DNA of 64,000 bases from Winogradskyella ludwigii (lineage in GTDB: Bacteria; Bacteroidota; Bacteroidia; Flavobacteriales; Flavobacteriaceae), in assembly GCF_013403985.1 (NCBI RefSeq), contig NZ_JABFDF010000007.1, positions 148,197-212,196 of the forward strand, in the 5' to 3' direction. The translations under genes were made by a program, and so were the position numbers. Below are positions 1 to 8,355 of the stretch, in pieces (position 1 is the first letter of the stretch; every line of letters starts with the position of its first letter). The notes beneath the pieces were generated by a model, which saw nothing but the letters and a program-made list of their open reading frames with translations, did no database searches and was not told where the DNA came from.

Positions 1-117
1 CGTTAAGTCCTTTTAGTATTATCATATTGAAAATCAGACTACAAAACCTTTAGCAGATTCGTAATTGGTTTAAGCATCAATTGTAGATACAATAATCGAT
101 TATTAGATAAAAACGGA
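1..117. other. left edge, no supported gene
   Basis: This stretch lies downstream of the minus-strand amidohydrolase gene. A minus-strand ATG at 25-23 opens a frame that runs off the window after eight codons, so a gene could begin here, but eight codons are not enough to claim one. I see no hairpin with a T-run. Confidence 0.3.
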
Positions 118-1395
118 CTATTTTTTATAAATAACACCATCTTTCATTACAAAAACGACGTTTTCCATTGTAGAAATGGTTGCTGTAGGATCTTCATTTA
201 CAGCAATAATATCGGCTATAAAACCTGATTTTATTTGCCCTATTTCAGTTTCCATTTTTAACAACATGGCATTCGTTGTAGTCGCACTTTGAATAGTTTC
301 CATTTCTGGCATACCAGCTTCAACCATATATCCAAACTCCTTTCCGTTATCTCCATGATAAAAAACAGCAGCATCAGTACCAAATGCAATTCCAACTCCT
401 GCTTTATAAGCTCTACCAAACATACCCTGAATTTTAGGTCCAATATTTAAGGCTTTAGGCACAATGATTTCGGGATAATATCCAGGAATTTTGGCTTTGT
501 CTGAAACAAATTTTCCGGCAGTAATGGTTGGTACTAAATAAACATCGTGTTTTTTCATGAGTTCCATGGTTTCTGCACTCATCAAAGTTCCGTGTTCTAT
601 TGTTTTTACACCACCTAAAATAGCACGTTGCATGCCTTCATCTCCGTGCGCATGTGCAGCCACATGAAAACCGTAATCGTTGGCTGTTTCGCAAATGGCT
701 TTGATTTCTTCGATTGTAAATTGTGGATTCTGACCACTTTTTGCCATACTTAATACACCTCCAGTTGCAGTGATTTTAATTAAATCGGCTCCATTTTTGT
801 AACGTTGCCTCACTGCTTTTACGGCATCCTCTACTCCATTTACAACACCTTCTTTTGGTCCAGGATTACCAACGATACTTTTCTTATAACCATTAGTTGG
901 ATCTGCATGACCACCTGTTGTCCCTAAAGCCTTTTCTGCTGTAAAGATTCTTGGTCCAACAATTTTTCCAGCGCTTATGGCATTTCTTAAAGATACATTT
1001 ACCCCAGAACCTCCTAAGTCTCTAACCGTTGTAAAACCGCTCATCAAAGTAACTTTTGCATAATTTACGGAGTTGAAAGCCACATCAGCATCATTCAACG
1101 TATACTCTTCTAAGTACGATTTTGGATTGGTTTCGCCTTCAATATGAACATGCATATCAATTAATCCTGGCATTACAGTTTTAGATTTTAAATCTATGAC
1201 TGCGTCTTTATCATCAGTTGGATTAACATAACCATTTTCAACCGATATAATCTTATTTCCCGATACAACAATTGTTTTTTCCTTGAGAACTTTACCAGAC
1301 TTAGTATCAATCAATTTTCCACAATGCAAATACGTATCCTGTGCCGTAACAGTTATAGTACAGAGCAATACTAAGACTCTAAGTAAAGTTTTCAT
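118..1395 (-). CDS. secreted metal-dependent amidohydrolase
   Basis: Member of the imidazolonepropionase/Xaa-Pro dipeptidase-like branch of the amidohydrolase superfamily, which hydrolyses amide or peptide-like bonds with a metal-activated water. Visible metal-site motifs are DMHVHIEGE (HxH), a Lys in LIKITATGG, HAHGDEGM, EHGTLM and the Asp in FGTDAAV, so the site looks intact. The ATG at 1395 gives a typical signal peptide (MKTLLRVLVLLCTITVTAQ). The frame stays open 21 codons further upstream, but that stretch would precede the signal peptide and overlap the end of galE, so the internal start is preferred. Only 10 bp separate it from galE, so it is probably the last gene of the aminotransferase-galE operon. 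The substrate cannot be told from the sequence. Confidence 0.82.
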   Translation of the reverse strand: MKTLLRVLVLLCTITVTAQDTYLHCGKLIDTKSGKVLKEKTIVVSGNKIISVENGYVNPTDDKDAVIDLKSKTVMPGLIDMHVHIEGETNPKSYLEEYTLNDADVAFNSVNYAKVTLMSGFTTVRDLGGSGVNVSLRNAISAGKIVGPRIFTAEKALGTTGGHADPTNGYKKSIVGNPGPKEGVVNGVEDAVKAVRQRYKNGADLIKITATGGVLSMAKSGQNPQFTIEEIKAICETANDYGFHVAAHAHGDEGMQRAILGGVKTIEHGTLMSAETMELMKKHDVYLVPTITAGKFVSDKAKIPGYYPEIIVPKALNIGPKIQGMFGRAYKAGVGIAFGTDAAVFYHGDNGKEFGYMVEAGMPEMETIQSATTTNAMLLKMETEIGQIKSGFIADIIAVNEDPTATISTMENVVFVMKDGVIYKK

Positions 1396-1405
1396 ATCTA
1401 AAAAT

Positions 1406-2425
1406 TTATTTGTTTCTGATTTTTTGTTCCCATTTCCAAGCTGAGTCCATAGCATCATCTAATGTCAATTCCGTTTTCCAACCTAAGACATTATTAGCTT
1501 TTGATGTTTCTGCGTAAGCTGCTGTAATATCACCTTCTCTTCGATCGACAATTTTATAATTTAAGGCCTTTCCAGAAACACGTTCAAAAGATTGAATAGC
1601 TTCTAAAACTGTACTTCCTGTTCCTGTTCCTAAATTAAAATATTCAAAATTAGAATCATTATTTCCTGCAATTAGGCGTTGCAAAGCAATAACATGTGCC
1701 TTAGCCAAATCAACCACATGAATATAATCTCTAATACAAGTACCATCTGATGTTGGATAATCTCCTCCAAAAACAGAAAGTTGCTCTCGCATACCAATAC
1801 CTGTTTGTGTAATATAAGGCACTAAATTTTGTGGTACTCCAATGGGCAATTCACCAATTTCGGTCGAAGGATGTGCTCCTATAGGATTAAAATAACGTAA
1901 AGCAATAGCATTAACATCACTATTTACTTTACAAGTATCTCTTATAATTTCTTCACCAATCTGTTTGGTATTTCCATATGGAGATTCAGCTGGTTTTATA
2001 GGTGCATTTTCTGTAATTGGCAATTCATCAGCTTGTCCATAAACTGTACAAGACGAACTAAATATAAAATTCTTTTTAGTTAAACCACACAATTCCTGAA
2101 GCATGTAAACCAACGTAGTAATATTATTTTCATAATACATTAATGGTTCTGCCACACTTTCTCCAACAGCTTTACTTGCCGCAAAATGTATAACTCCAAT
2201 AATATCATTATGACGCTTAAAAAAATCTTGAACGTCTAGTTTTACCTTCAAATCAAGCTTTTCAAAAATTGGTTTTTTGTTAGTGATAGCGGTAATACCG
2301 TCTACAACTTCTATTGAAGAATTAGATAAATCATCGATAATAACGACTTCAAAACCTTCGTTTTGTAATTCTACAACGGTGTGCGAGCCAATAAAGCCTA
2401 AACCTCCTGTTACTAAAATTTTCAT
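1406..2425 (-). CDS. galE: UDP-glucose 4-epimerase
   Basis: Short-chain dehydrogenase/reductase-type epimerase that interconverts UDP-glucose and UDP-galactose with bound NAD. The N-terminal Rossmann motif GGLGFIGSH is complete. The catalytic Ser/Thr region SSSCTVYGQ and the Tyr-Lys pair in SPYGNTKQIG are present, followed by RYFNPIGAHPS and the C-terminal RDYIHVVDLA block typical of GalE. Its 339 residues match the usual family length. It starts 2 bp after the stop of the upstream aminotransferase gene, which indicates co-transcription and a shared role in nucleotide-sugar supply for surface polysaccharide or LPS. Other UDP-sugar epimerases of the family are possible, but the match to GalE is close. 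Confidence 0.9.
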   Translation of the reverse strand: MKILVTGGLGFIGSHTVVELQNEGFEVVIIDDLSNSSIEVVDGITAITNKKPIFEKLDLKVKLDVQDFFKRHNDIIGVIHFAASKAVGESVAEPLMYYENNITTLVYMLQELCGLTKKNFIFSSSCTVYGQADELPITENAPIKPAESPYGNTKQIGEEIIRDTCKVNSDVNAIALRYFNPIGAHPSTEIGELPIGVPQNLVPYITQTGIGMREQLSVFGGDYPTSDGTCIRDYIHVVDLAKAHVIALQRLIAGNNDSNFEYFNLGTGTGSTVLEAIQSFERVSGKALNYKIVDRREGDITAAYAETSKANNVLGWKTELTLDDAMDSAWKWEQKIRNK

Positions 2426-2427
2426 AT

Positions 2428-3588
2428 TTAAGAATTACTATTTATAAAATTAAGCACAGTAGTTGTGATACATTCAATTTGTTCATCATCAAGTTCCGTA
2501 TGCATTGGTAAAGACATTACCGATTTAACTAACTGATTTGTAACACCAAAATCAGCTTCGTTATAGCGTTCATCTAAATACGCTTTTTGTCGGTGTAGAG
2601 GAATTGGATAATAGACTCCACAAGGAATATTTTTAGATTGTAAATGTGCCACTAAAGCATCACGATCTATGTCTATTAAGTTTAGTGTATATTGGTGAAA
2701 CACGTGACAATCGCAAGTATCGCATATACCCTCGCAATCGCTTATACCACCAGGAATGGTAATATTAGGATGATTTTTAAATGCTTCGTTATATTTTCTA
2801 GCTGTATTTCGTCTTGCTGTATTATACTCATCAAGATGCGGTAATTTTGCATCTAAAACTGCTGCTTGTATAGAATCTAATCTCGAATTGACTCCAACCA
2901 CATCATGATGATATCTTTCGTACATACCATGATTTACGATACCTCGAATTTTGTGAGCCAAATCATCGTCGTTAGTGAAAATTGCTCCACCGTCTCCATA
3001 ACAACCTAAATTTTTGGAAGGAAAAAATGACGTTGATGCTGCATGACCTATTGCTCCGGTTTTAGTTTTAGTACCATCGCGATGCGTATAATCTGCTCCA
3101 ATACCTTGCGCATTATCTTCGATCACATATAAATTATGTTCTTTTGCCAAATCCATTATAGCATCCATATCTGCTGGTAAACCAAATAAATGAACAGGCA
3201 CAATGGCTTTTGTTTTTGGTGTAATGGCTTTTTTAATAGCATCTACATCAATATTAAATGTAATAGGATCTACATCTACTAACACGGGAGTTAATTGCAA
3301 TAATGCAATAACTTCAACTGTTGCTGCAAATGTAAAATCTGCCGTAATAACCTCGTCACCAGGTTTTAAACCCAAACCCATCATTGCAATTTGTAATGCA
3401 TCTGTTCCGTTAGCACAAGGGATGACGTGCTTAACTCCTAAATATTCTTCAAGGTTTTTTTGAAATTGATGAACTTTGGGGCCATTTATAAATGCTGCAC
3501 TTTCCATCACTTCAGCGATTGAAGGATCTACAACATCTTTTATTTTTGCGTATTGACTCTGAAGGTCAACCATTTGAATTTTTTTCAT
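2428..3588 (-). CDS. DegT/DnrJ/EryC1/StrS-family aminotransferase
   Basis: PLP-dependent sugar aminotransferase (or a close relative), the class that aminates keto-sugar nucleotides for surface glycans. The PLP-binding Lys192 lies in SFFPSKNLGCYGDGG, and Asp158 in VIEDNAQGIGADY should contact the pyridine nitrogen. CANGTDALQIA forms the cofactor phosphate pocket. Length 386 is normal. An unusual feature is a cluster of four cysteines, C285, C289, C292 and C294 (CEGICDTCDC), just before the conserved HVFHQYTL strand. It is the first gene of the operon with galE and the amidohydrolase. The exact sugar substrate is unknown. Confidence 0.85.
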   Translation of the reverse strand: MKKIQMVDLQSQYAKIKDVVDPSIAEVMESAAFINGPKVHQFQKNLEEYLGVKHVIPCANGTDALQIAMMGLGLKPGDEVITADFTFAATVEVIALLQLTPVLVDVDPITFNIDVDAIKKAITPKTKAIVPVHLFGLPADMDAIMDLAKEHNLYVIEDNAQGIGADYTHRDGTKTKTGAIGHAASTSFFPSKNLGCYGDGGAIFTNDDDLAHKIRGIVNHGMYERYHHDVVGVNSRLDSIQAAVLDAKLPHLDEYNTARRNTARKYNEAFKNHPNITIPGGISDCEGICDTCDCHVFHQYTLNLIDIDRDALVAHLQSKNIPCGVYYPIPLHRQKAYLDERYNEADFGVTNQLVKSVMSLPMHTELDDEQIECITTTVLNFINSNS

Positions 3589-3622
3589 TCTAAAGACTAC
3601 ATTTTAGTGTATAAATAAAAAG

Positions 3623-3636
3623 CATGAAGCTTCATG
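3623..3636. promoter_or_regulatory. perfect palindrome upstream of the aminotransferase operon
   Basis: CATGAAGCTTCATG is a perfect 14-bp palindrome ending 35 bp before the aminotransferase start codon. It could be an operator or a small hairpin in the 5' leader. No matching regulator was identified. Confidence 0.3.
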
Positions 3637-3729
3637 TAAACTCATAAGCATTTATTCTATTTCCTATAAAACGGATAAAACAAGTTTATGTTTTAGCTAT
3701 TTCCTTATAATTAACAATGCTATGCACCT

Positions 3730-3737
3730 CAAAAATA
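3730..3737 (-). promoter_or_regulatory. candidate -7 element for the aminotransferase-galE operon
   Basis: Read on the minus strand this is TATTTTTG, a full match to the Bacteroidota TAnnTTTG -7 element. No good -33 TTTG is seen at the expected distance, and the leader to the start codon would be about 135 nt, so support is modest. Confidence 0.25.
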
Positions 3738-3874
3738 GCTCTATCTATAAATATTCTATATCATTTTCGGTTAAAAACAAAAAGTCAAGATGAGTTCAAC
3801 GAAAATACAAAAATGTAAGCGCTATGGCAATGCAATTAAATGAAAGAAATGTATTTTAGCACAAATCTTTATTT

Positions 3875-5113
3875 TTGAAAGGACTCTATTCCATAGGAAT
3901 TTATATTGCTCGTTTTGTCTTATATATCTTAGGCTTTTTCAACACTAAATTGAAACAAGGTAACGATGGTAGAAAAATCACTTTTTCAGAATTAAAAAAA
4001 GTTATAAAACCAGAAGATAAAACATTTTGGTTTCACTCTGCTTCTCTTGGAGAATACGAGCAAGGCTTACCCGTTTTCGAGGCTTTAAAGGCTAAACATC
4101 CAAATTACAAAGTGGTATTGTCATTCTTTTCTCCTTCTGGATATGAAGTCCGAAAAAATGCAGAAATCGCAGATGTTGTGGTTTACCTTCCATTGGATAC
4201 GACAGTTAACGCTAAACGTTTTTTAGATCTTGTTAATCCAGATTATATCTTATTTGTGAAATATGAAATCTGGCCAAACTTTTTAAATGAAATTAAAAAA
4301 CGTGATTTAAACGCCATTTTAATTTCTGCTGTATTCCGTAAAGACCAAGCATTTTTTAAATGGTATGGCAGTTATATAACATCTGCTTTATTTGGTTTCA
4401 AACATATTTTTACACAAGACGAAAACTCGAAATTATTATTGGATGGTATTGGTTATAATTCAGTTTCTGTTTCTGGAGATACTCGTTTTGACCGTGTTTC
4501 GAATCAACTAAAAACAAATAATTCTGTTTCTTTTATTGAAGCGTTTAAAGACGACAAATTATGTGTGGTTTTTGGAAGTTCTTGGCCAGATGACGATAAA
4601 TTATATCTTGATTTTATTAATACGAATACAAACAAAAATGTAAAGTTTGTAATTGCACCTCATAATATAAAGCCGAATTATATTGCTTCACTTAAAACGC
4701 AATTAAAAGTAAAAACGATCTGTTATTCTGAGTTAACTAAAAATGAAAATTTAGCAGACTACAATGTCTTTATTTTAGATACCATTGGCTATTTAAGTAA
4801 AGTTTACAGTTATGCCAATATTGCATATGTTGGTGGCGGAGCTGGCACAACAGGCTTACACAATATATTAGAACCTGCAGTTTTTGGGATTCCGATTCTT
4901 ATTGGCAAGAATTACGACAAATTTCTTGAGGCTAAAACCTTAATTGAATTAGGTGGAGTTACAAGTATTGCAAGTCCTACCGCTTTTAACTCCACTTTAA
5001 ACGCGTTAATCACAGACAATGTATTGCGAAACAAGCAAGGAAACATTACGAAATCCTATATTGATTCTAACACAGGTGCTGTACTTCAGATTATGGATTA
5101 TTTAGATAATTAA
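3875..5113 (+). CDS. waaA: 3-deoxy-D-manno-octulosonic acid (Kdo) transferase
   Basis: Inner-membrane-anchored GT30 glycosyltransferase that adds Kdo to lipid A precursor at the start of LPS core assembly. An N-terminal hydrophobic helix (residues ~3-20) is followed by the family signatures WFHSASLGEYEQ, YEIWPNFLNE, SGDTRFDRV and VGGGAGTTGLHNILEP. The 412 residues fit bacterial WaaA. The start is a TTG: no in-frame ATG or GTG precedes the conserved N-terminus, and homologues as I know them begin at this residue. A TATTTTTG string overlaps this codon (3870-3877); if it were the promoter, a downstream start would be needed, but none is visible. The gene is divergent from the sugar aminotransferase operon, a sensible envelope-glycan neighbourhood. 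Confidence 0.9.
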   Translation: MKGLYSIGIYIARFVLYILGFFNTKLKQGNDGRKITFSELKKVIKPEDKTFWFHSASLGEYEQGLPVFEALKAKHPNYKVVLSFFSPSGYEVRKNAEIADVVVYLPLDTTVNAKRFLDLVNPDYILFVKYEIWPNFLNEIKKRDLNAILISAVFRKDQAFFKWYGSYITSALFGFKHIFTQDENSKLLLDGIGYNSVSVSGDTRFDRVSNQLKTNNSVSFIEAFKDDKLCVVFGSSWPDDDKLYLDFINTNTNKNVKFVIAPHNIKPNYIASLKTQLKVKTICYSELTKNENLADYNVFILDTIGYLSKVYSYANIAYVGGGAGTTGLHNILEPAVFGIPILIGKNYDKFLEAKTLIELGGVTSIASPTAFNSTLNALITDNVLRNKQGNITKSYIDSNTGAVLQIMDYLDN

Positions 5114-5187
5114 TCTGCTAATCAACTATTTCCTTACAAGATTTACAACCTCATTAATAAAGCTTTAGCACTACATATTTTAATGTT

Positions 5188-6507
5188 TTATAGTTTTAAA
5201 TTCACTAATCGATACATCAAAACAGCGGTTATTTTTGCTTGTCTTGCTACGGTATTTAAATTCCCTGATTCATTAACAGTATGATCTCCACCTCCACCTG
5301 TAAGCCCTAAACCATCGATAGCCATATCTACAAATCCTGATGTGAAGGAAATATCTGCAGCACCTGCATTTCTTGGGTTTACGGCCGTTACAGATCCGAA
5401 GCCTAAATCTTGACTAACCGTATTAAAATAGTTTAATAATTTAGTATTGCCTTCTGTTAAAGTTAAAGGTGGATAGCCACCTGCTGAAAAAATAAGTTCC
5501 GCATTCGTTTTAGGGTAATTCTCTGATACAATCTTTTTCATAGTTGCTTTAGCTTTTGTCAATTGATTTAAAGACACAGCTCTTAAATCTCCACGAACAA
5601 TTGTTTCTTGAGATACTACATTTGTTTTTCCGAAAGCATGACCTCCAGTGCTATCTCCATCAGGATTTAATGTGGTGCCGCCAATAATAAACCCTGGATT
5701 AAAAGTTAAATCCTTTTCTTTTGCGAGTTGAAGATAAAATTCATTTAAAATCCTAGACGTTTCATAAATGGCTCCTGCACCAATTTCTTCTGTGAAAATT
5801 TGAGATGAATGGGAAGGATTACCTGTTACTTTAATTTTCCAATCTGTAGAACCCCTTCGAGACACCACAATTGTTTTTGGGTTATTATCACCATTTTCAA
5901 AACCCAAAGCTATGTCTGCACGTTTTGCAGCATCAATCAAATCTTTCTTAGACAATTCTAAGGGTGAACCACTTTTCTCTTCATCACCTGTCATTATAAT
6001 TTCAATAGACATGTCATCTAAAACTCCTGCTTCCTTTAAAGCTTGCATAGCCAAAATGATAATAACATCTCCACCTTTCATATCTGCAACTCCAGGTCCT
6101 TTTATTATAGAATCGTTGAGCATAGTATATTCTTGCAATGGACTTTCCAATTCGAAAACGGTATCTAAATGACCTATCATTAAAAACTTTGGTCCTTTTT
6201 TTCCTTTTCTAGTCGCTATTAAATGTCCTGCTCTACCATAAGCATCACCATTAGTTAATTGCGTTGAAAAACCCAATTTATCGAGTTCTTTTTGAAATAG
6301 CCTGCCCACTTCTTTCACACCTTCAAAATTCATAGTCCCACTATTAATATTAACTGCTGTTTTAATTAAATTAATAGCATCCTCAGAATGTGCATCTACT
6401 GCTTTTATAATTTTTTGTTCTTTTCTATTGGTTTGAGAAAATCCTAGAATTGATAAGCACAAAAAAGCAATGAAAAGTATTTGTTTAGAATTAGATTTTA
6501 AATTCAT
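5188..6507 (-). CDS. secreted M20-family metallopeptidase (glutamate carboxypeptidase-like)
   Basis: Zinc-dependent exopeptidase of family M20, acting on peptides or N-acyl amino acids in the periplasm or outside the cell. It has a signal peptide (ILFIAFLCLSILGFSQ, ending near residue 25). Metal-site motifs are MIGHLDTVF, PGVADMKGGD, the catalytic Glu pair in TGDEEKSGS, and a C-terminal His in GGGGDHTVNE. The middle region should form the dimerisation domain. Its 439 residues are normal for the family. It converges on waaA with 74 bp between the stops and stands alone as a transcription unit. Substrate specificity is not readable from the sequence. Confidence 0.83.
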   Translation of the reverse strand: MNLKSNSKQILFIAFLCLSILGFSQTNRKEQKIIKAVDAHSEDAINLIKTAVNINSGTMNFEGVKEVGRLFQKELDKLGFSTQLTNGDAYGRAGHLIATRKGKKGPKFLMIGHLDTVFELESPLQEYTMLNDSIIKGPGVADMKGGDVIIILAMQALKEAGVLDDMSIEIIMTGDEEKSGSPLELSKKDLIDAAKRADIALGFENGDNNPKTIVVSRRGSTDWKIKVTGNPSHSSQIFTEEIGAGAIYETSRILNEFYLQLAKEKDLTFNPGFIIGGTTLNPDGDSTGGHAFGKTNVVSQETIVRGDLRAVSLNQLTKAKATMKKIVSENYPKTNAELIFSAGGYPPLTLTEGNTKLLNYFNTVSQDLGFGSVTAVNPRNAGAADISFTSGFVDMAIDGLGLTGGGGDHTVNESGNLNTVARQAKITAVLMYRLVNLKL

Positions 6508-6737
6508 TTTATTAATTTATTATGAAAGTTCCTCTTTGTAAATATAAATTCAATATTGAAGACATCAGCTTTACTTTCGATTTTTAATTAAAAAAAAGTG
6601 ACACCAACAACATCCAAATCCCTATGCGCAACGTATATAGAACACCAATACGATGAATAAATGAATAAAACATATTAAAGATTCATTGAAATTAGTATTT
6701 TCGCATATTAACATAAATTAACACTAAAACTATTAAA

Positions 6738-7205
6738 ATGAAAAAAGTTGTATTAAGTTTAGCACTAGTTGCTGTATTAGGATTATCATTTACATCTTGT
6801 AGAGAAACTGCTGACAAAGCTACTGACGCTATGGAAGGAGCTGCTGATGCTACAGGAGATGCATTAGAAGATGCTGGTGACGCTATGGAAGATGCTGTTG
6901 ATTCTGCAGGTGATGCTATGGAAGAAGCTGGTGATGCTATAGAAGGTGCTGCCAATGATGCTGTTGACGCTACAGGTGACGCCGTTGAAAGTGCTACAGG
7001 AGCTGCAAGTGATGCTGTTGAAGGTGCTAAGGATGCTGCTGGAAATGCAGTAGATAGCGCTAAAGATGCTGCTAATAGTGCAGTAGATTCAGCTAAAGAA
7101 AAAGGTAAAGATGCAGTTGATGCAGCAAAAACTAAAGGTCAAGACGCTATAGATGCGGCTAAAGCTAAAGGTACAGATGCTGTAAATAAAGTAAAAGGAA
7201 TGTAA
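6738..7205 (+). CDS. alanine-rich repeat lipoprotein (LEA-like)
   Basis: A 155-residue lipoprotein: signal peptide MKKVVLSLALVAVLGLSFTSC with the lipobox ending at Cys21. The rest is almost only Ala, Asp, Gly, Glu, Ser, Val and Lys. From residue 80 to the end there are seven consecutive 11-residue units (80-90, 91-101, 102-112, 113-123, 124-134, 135-145, 146-155) built on xDAVxxAKxxx. Before that, 7- and 11-residue spacings mix. Between residues 28 and 97 there is no Lys, only acidic charge; the last third is Lys-rich. Such 11-mers are known from LEA group 3 and apolipoprotein-like amphipathic helices, so an envelope stress or surface-helix role is a guess. A strong terminator follows at 7231. 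Confidence 0.75.
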   Translation: MKKVVLSLALVAVLGLSFTSCRETADKATDAMEGAADATGDALEDAGDAMEDAVDSAGDAMEEAGDAIEGAANDAVDATGDAVESATGAASDAVEGAKDAAGNAVDSAKDAANSAVDSAKEKGKDAVDAAKTKGQDAIDAAKAKGTDAVNKVKGM

Positions 7206-7230
7206 TTTCCTCATTTTACAAACACAAAAA

Positions 7231-7257
7231 AGCCTGATGAAAATCAGGCTTTTTTTA
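7231..7257. terminator. bidirectional terminator
   Basis: AGCCTGA and TCAGGCT form a short perfect stem with T-runs on both strands. It lies between the convergent repeat-lipoprotein gene and the LacI-type regulator gene and can serve both. Confidence 0.8.
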
Positions 7258-7273
7258 TGCTCAAAATTGAGAT

Positions 7274-8278
7274 TTAGTTCGAAGACTCACTCAATTGAAG
7301 TTCACTAGGAACCACTATAGTTTGAAGTTTATGATTTTCTCCTTTTAAACTATCTATTAACAATTGCGTAGACATCTCTCCTATTCTATGAGCCTTCTGA
7401 TGGATAATTGAAATTTTAGGACTTGATAATAATTGCGTATGCTCATAACCAAAACCAACTACTGACAAATCTTTAGGAATTTCTCTTCCTATTTTTTTCG
7501 CCATGTTAATAGCAACTATTCCTGTAACATGGTCTATAGATAGAATAGCATCAATTGTTGGGTTAGCTTTTAAATATTTGTATATTTTTTTCTCAACATC
7601 AACATCTACTGCGTGATCTAATTTTAAAATATTAGGTTTCAAATTATGATCTTCTAAGGCTTTAGTATATCCACTAATTCTTAATTGACCAACACTTAAT
7701 TCTTCAATATTACTTACCAAAAGAATATTTTTACGTTTATCATTTACAATTAAATGTTCTACGGCGTCATAAACAGATTGAAAATCATCAACTATAACTT
7801 TATTACATTCGATATCATCCACAACACGATCGAACATTAAAACAGGTAGCTTACTTTCTATAACATCCTTAATATGGTCGGTTTGCTTTGTCACTTGGCT
7901 TTCTCTAGCTACGGCCATTATAAAACCATCTACACTTCCGTTAGATAACAAATCGAGACTTCGTTTTTCTTTATGTAAGGTTTCGTTAGACAGACAAACA
8001 ATAATATCATAATCATTATTTGTAGCTGCCATTTCAATACCGTGTAATACCTCAGCAAAAAACGGATTGGTAACCGTTGGGAGTATAACACCAATAGTTT
8101 TAGATGTATTAGTTTTTAATTGCTGCGCTATTCTATTGGGTTTGTAGTTTAACTTTGTGGCTAATTCTTTTACCCGAATTCTGGTGTTTTCGCTTATCTC
8201 ATGACTATCATTTAAAGCTTTGGAAACGGTAGAAATTGATATATTTAAAAGTGCTGCTAATTCTTTAAGTGTTGTCAT
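7274..8278 (-). CDS. LacI-family transcriptional regulator
   Basis: Sugar-responsive DNA-binding regulator. The N-terminal LacI HTH is clear (TTLKELAALLNISISTVSKA, then the hinge region LNYKPNRIAQQL, residues ~1-57), followed by a periplasmic-binding-protein-like effector domain (GVILPTVTNPFFAEVLHGIE onward). Length 334 is typical. It is the last gene of the beta-glucan locus, 77 bp after the type-IX-secreted protein gene, with a hairpin between them, so it may be transcribed partly by read-through. By position it probably responds to a product of glucan breakdown. A perfect palindrome at 10051-10064 is a candidate operator, not a proven one. Confidence 0.9.
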   Translation of the reverse strand: MTTLKELAALLNISISTVSKALNDSHEISENTRIRVKELATKLNYKPNRIAQQLKTNTSKTIGVILPTVTNPFFAEVLHGIEMAATNNDYDIIVCLSNETLHKEKRSLDLLSNGSVDGFIMAVARESQVTKQTDHIKDVIESKLPVLMFDRVVDDIECNKVIVDDFQSVYDAVEHLIVNDKRKNILLVSNIEELSVGQLRISGYTKALEDHNLKPNILKLDHAVDVDVEKKIYKYLKANPTIDAILSIDHVTGIVAINMAKKIGREIPKDLSVVGFGYEHTQLLSSPKISIIHQKAHRIGEMSTQLLIDSLKGENHKLQTIVVPSELQLSESSN

Positions 8279-8304
8279 TATTTTAAATCTTTTATATAAA
8301 CAAG

Positions 8305-8329
8305 AAAGAGCGTATAATATACGCTCTTT
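8305..8329 (-). terminator. hairpin terminator after the type-IX-secreted gene
   Basis: Arms AAAGAGCGTAT and ATACGCTCTTT enclose a 3-nt loop. Read on the minus strand, a T-rich tail follows (TTTCTTGTTT). It lies 27 bp after the stop at 8356 and before the LacI-type gene. An operator role for this palindrome cannot be excluded. Confidence 0.6.
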
Positions 8330-8355
8330 AATATTAGTAATAAAAATTATTTAAA

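Larger units (their letters stand above)
3589..3874. other. divergent intergenic region between aminotransferase and waaA genes
   Basis: The 286 bp hold the start regions of two divergent units. On the minus strand a TATTTTTG box (3737-3730) fits the Bacteroidota -7 consensus. A perfect 14-bp palindrome lies at 3623-3636. Around 3813-3826 the sequence TGTAAGCGCTAT resembles a degenerate LacI-type half-palindrome. No ORF of note is present. Confidence 0.5.

Noticed and set aside
6692..6955. Minus-strand ORF rich in Ala/Ser opposite the repeat lipoprotein
   Set aside because: It is the mirror of the repetitive GCT/GAT codons of the real gene, with no start signal of its own.
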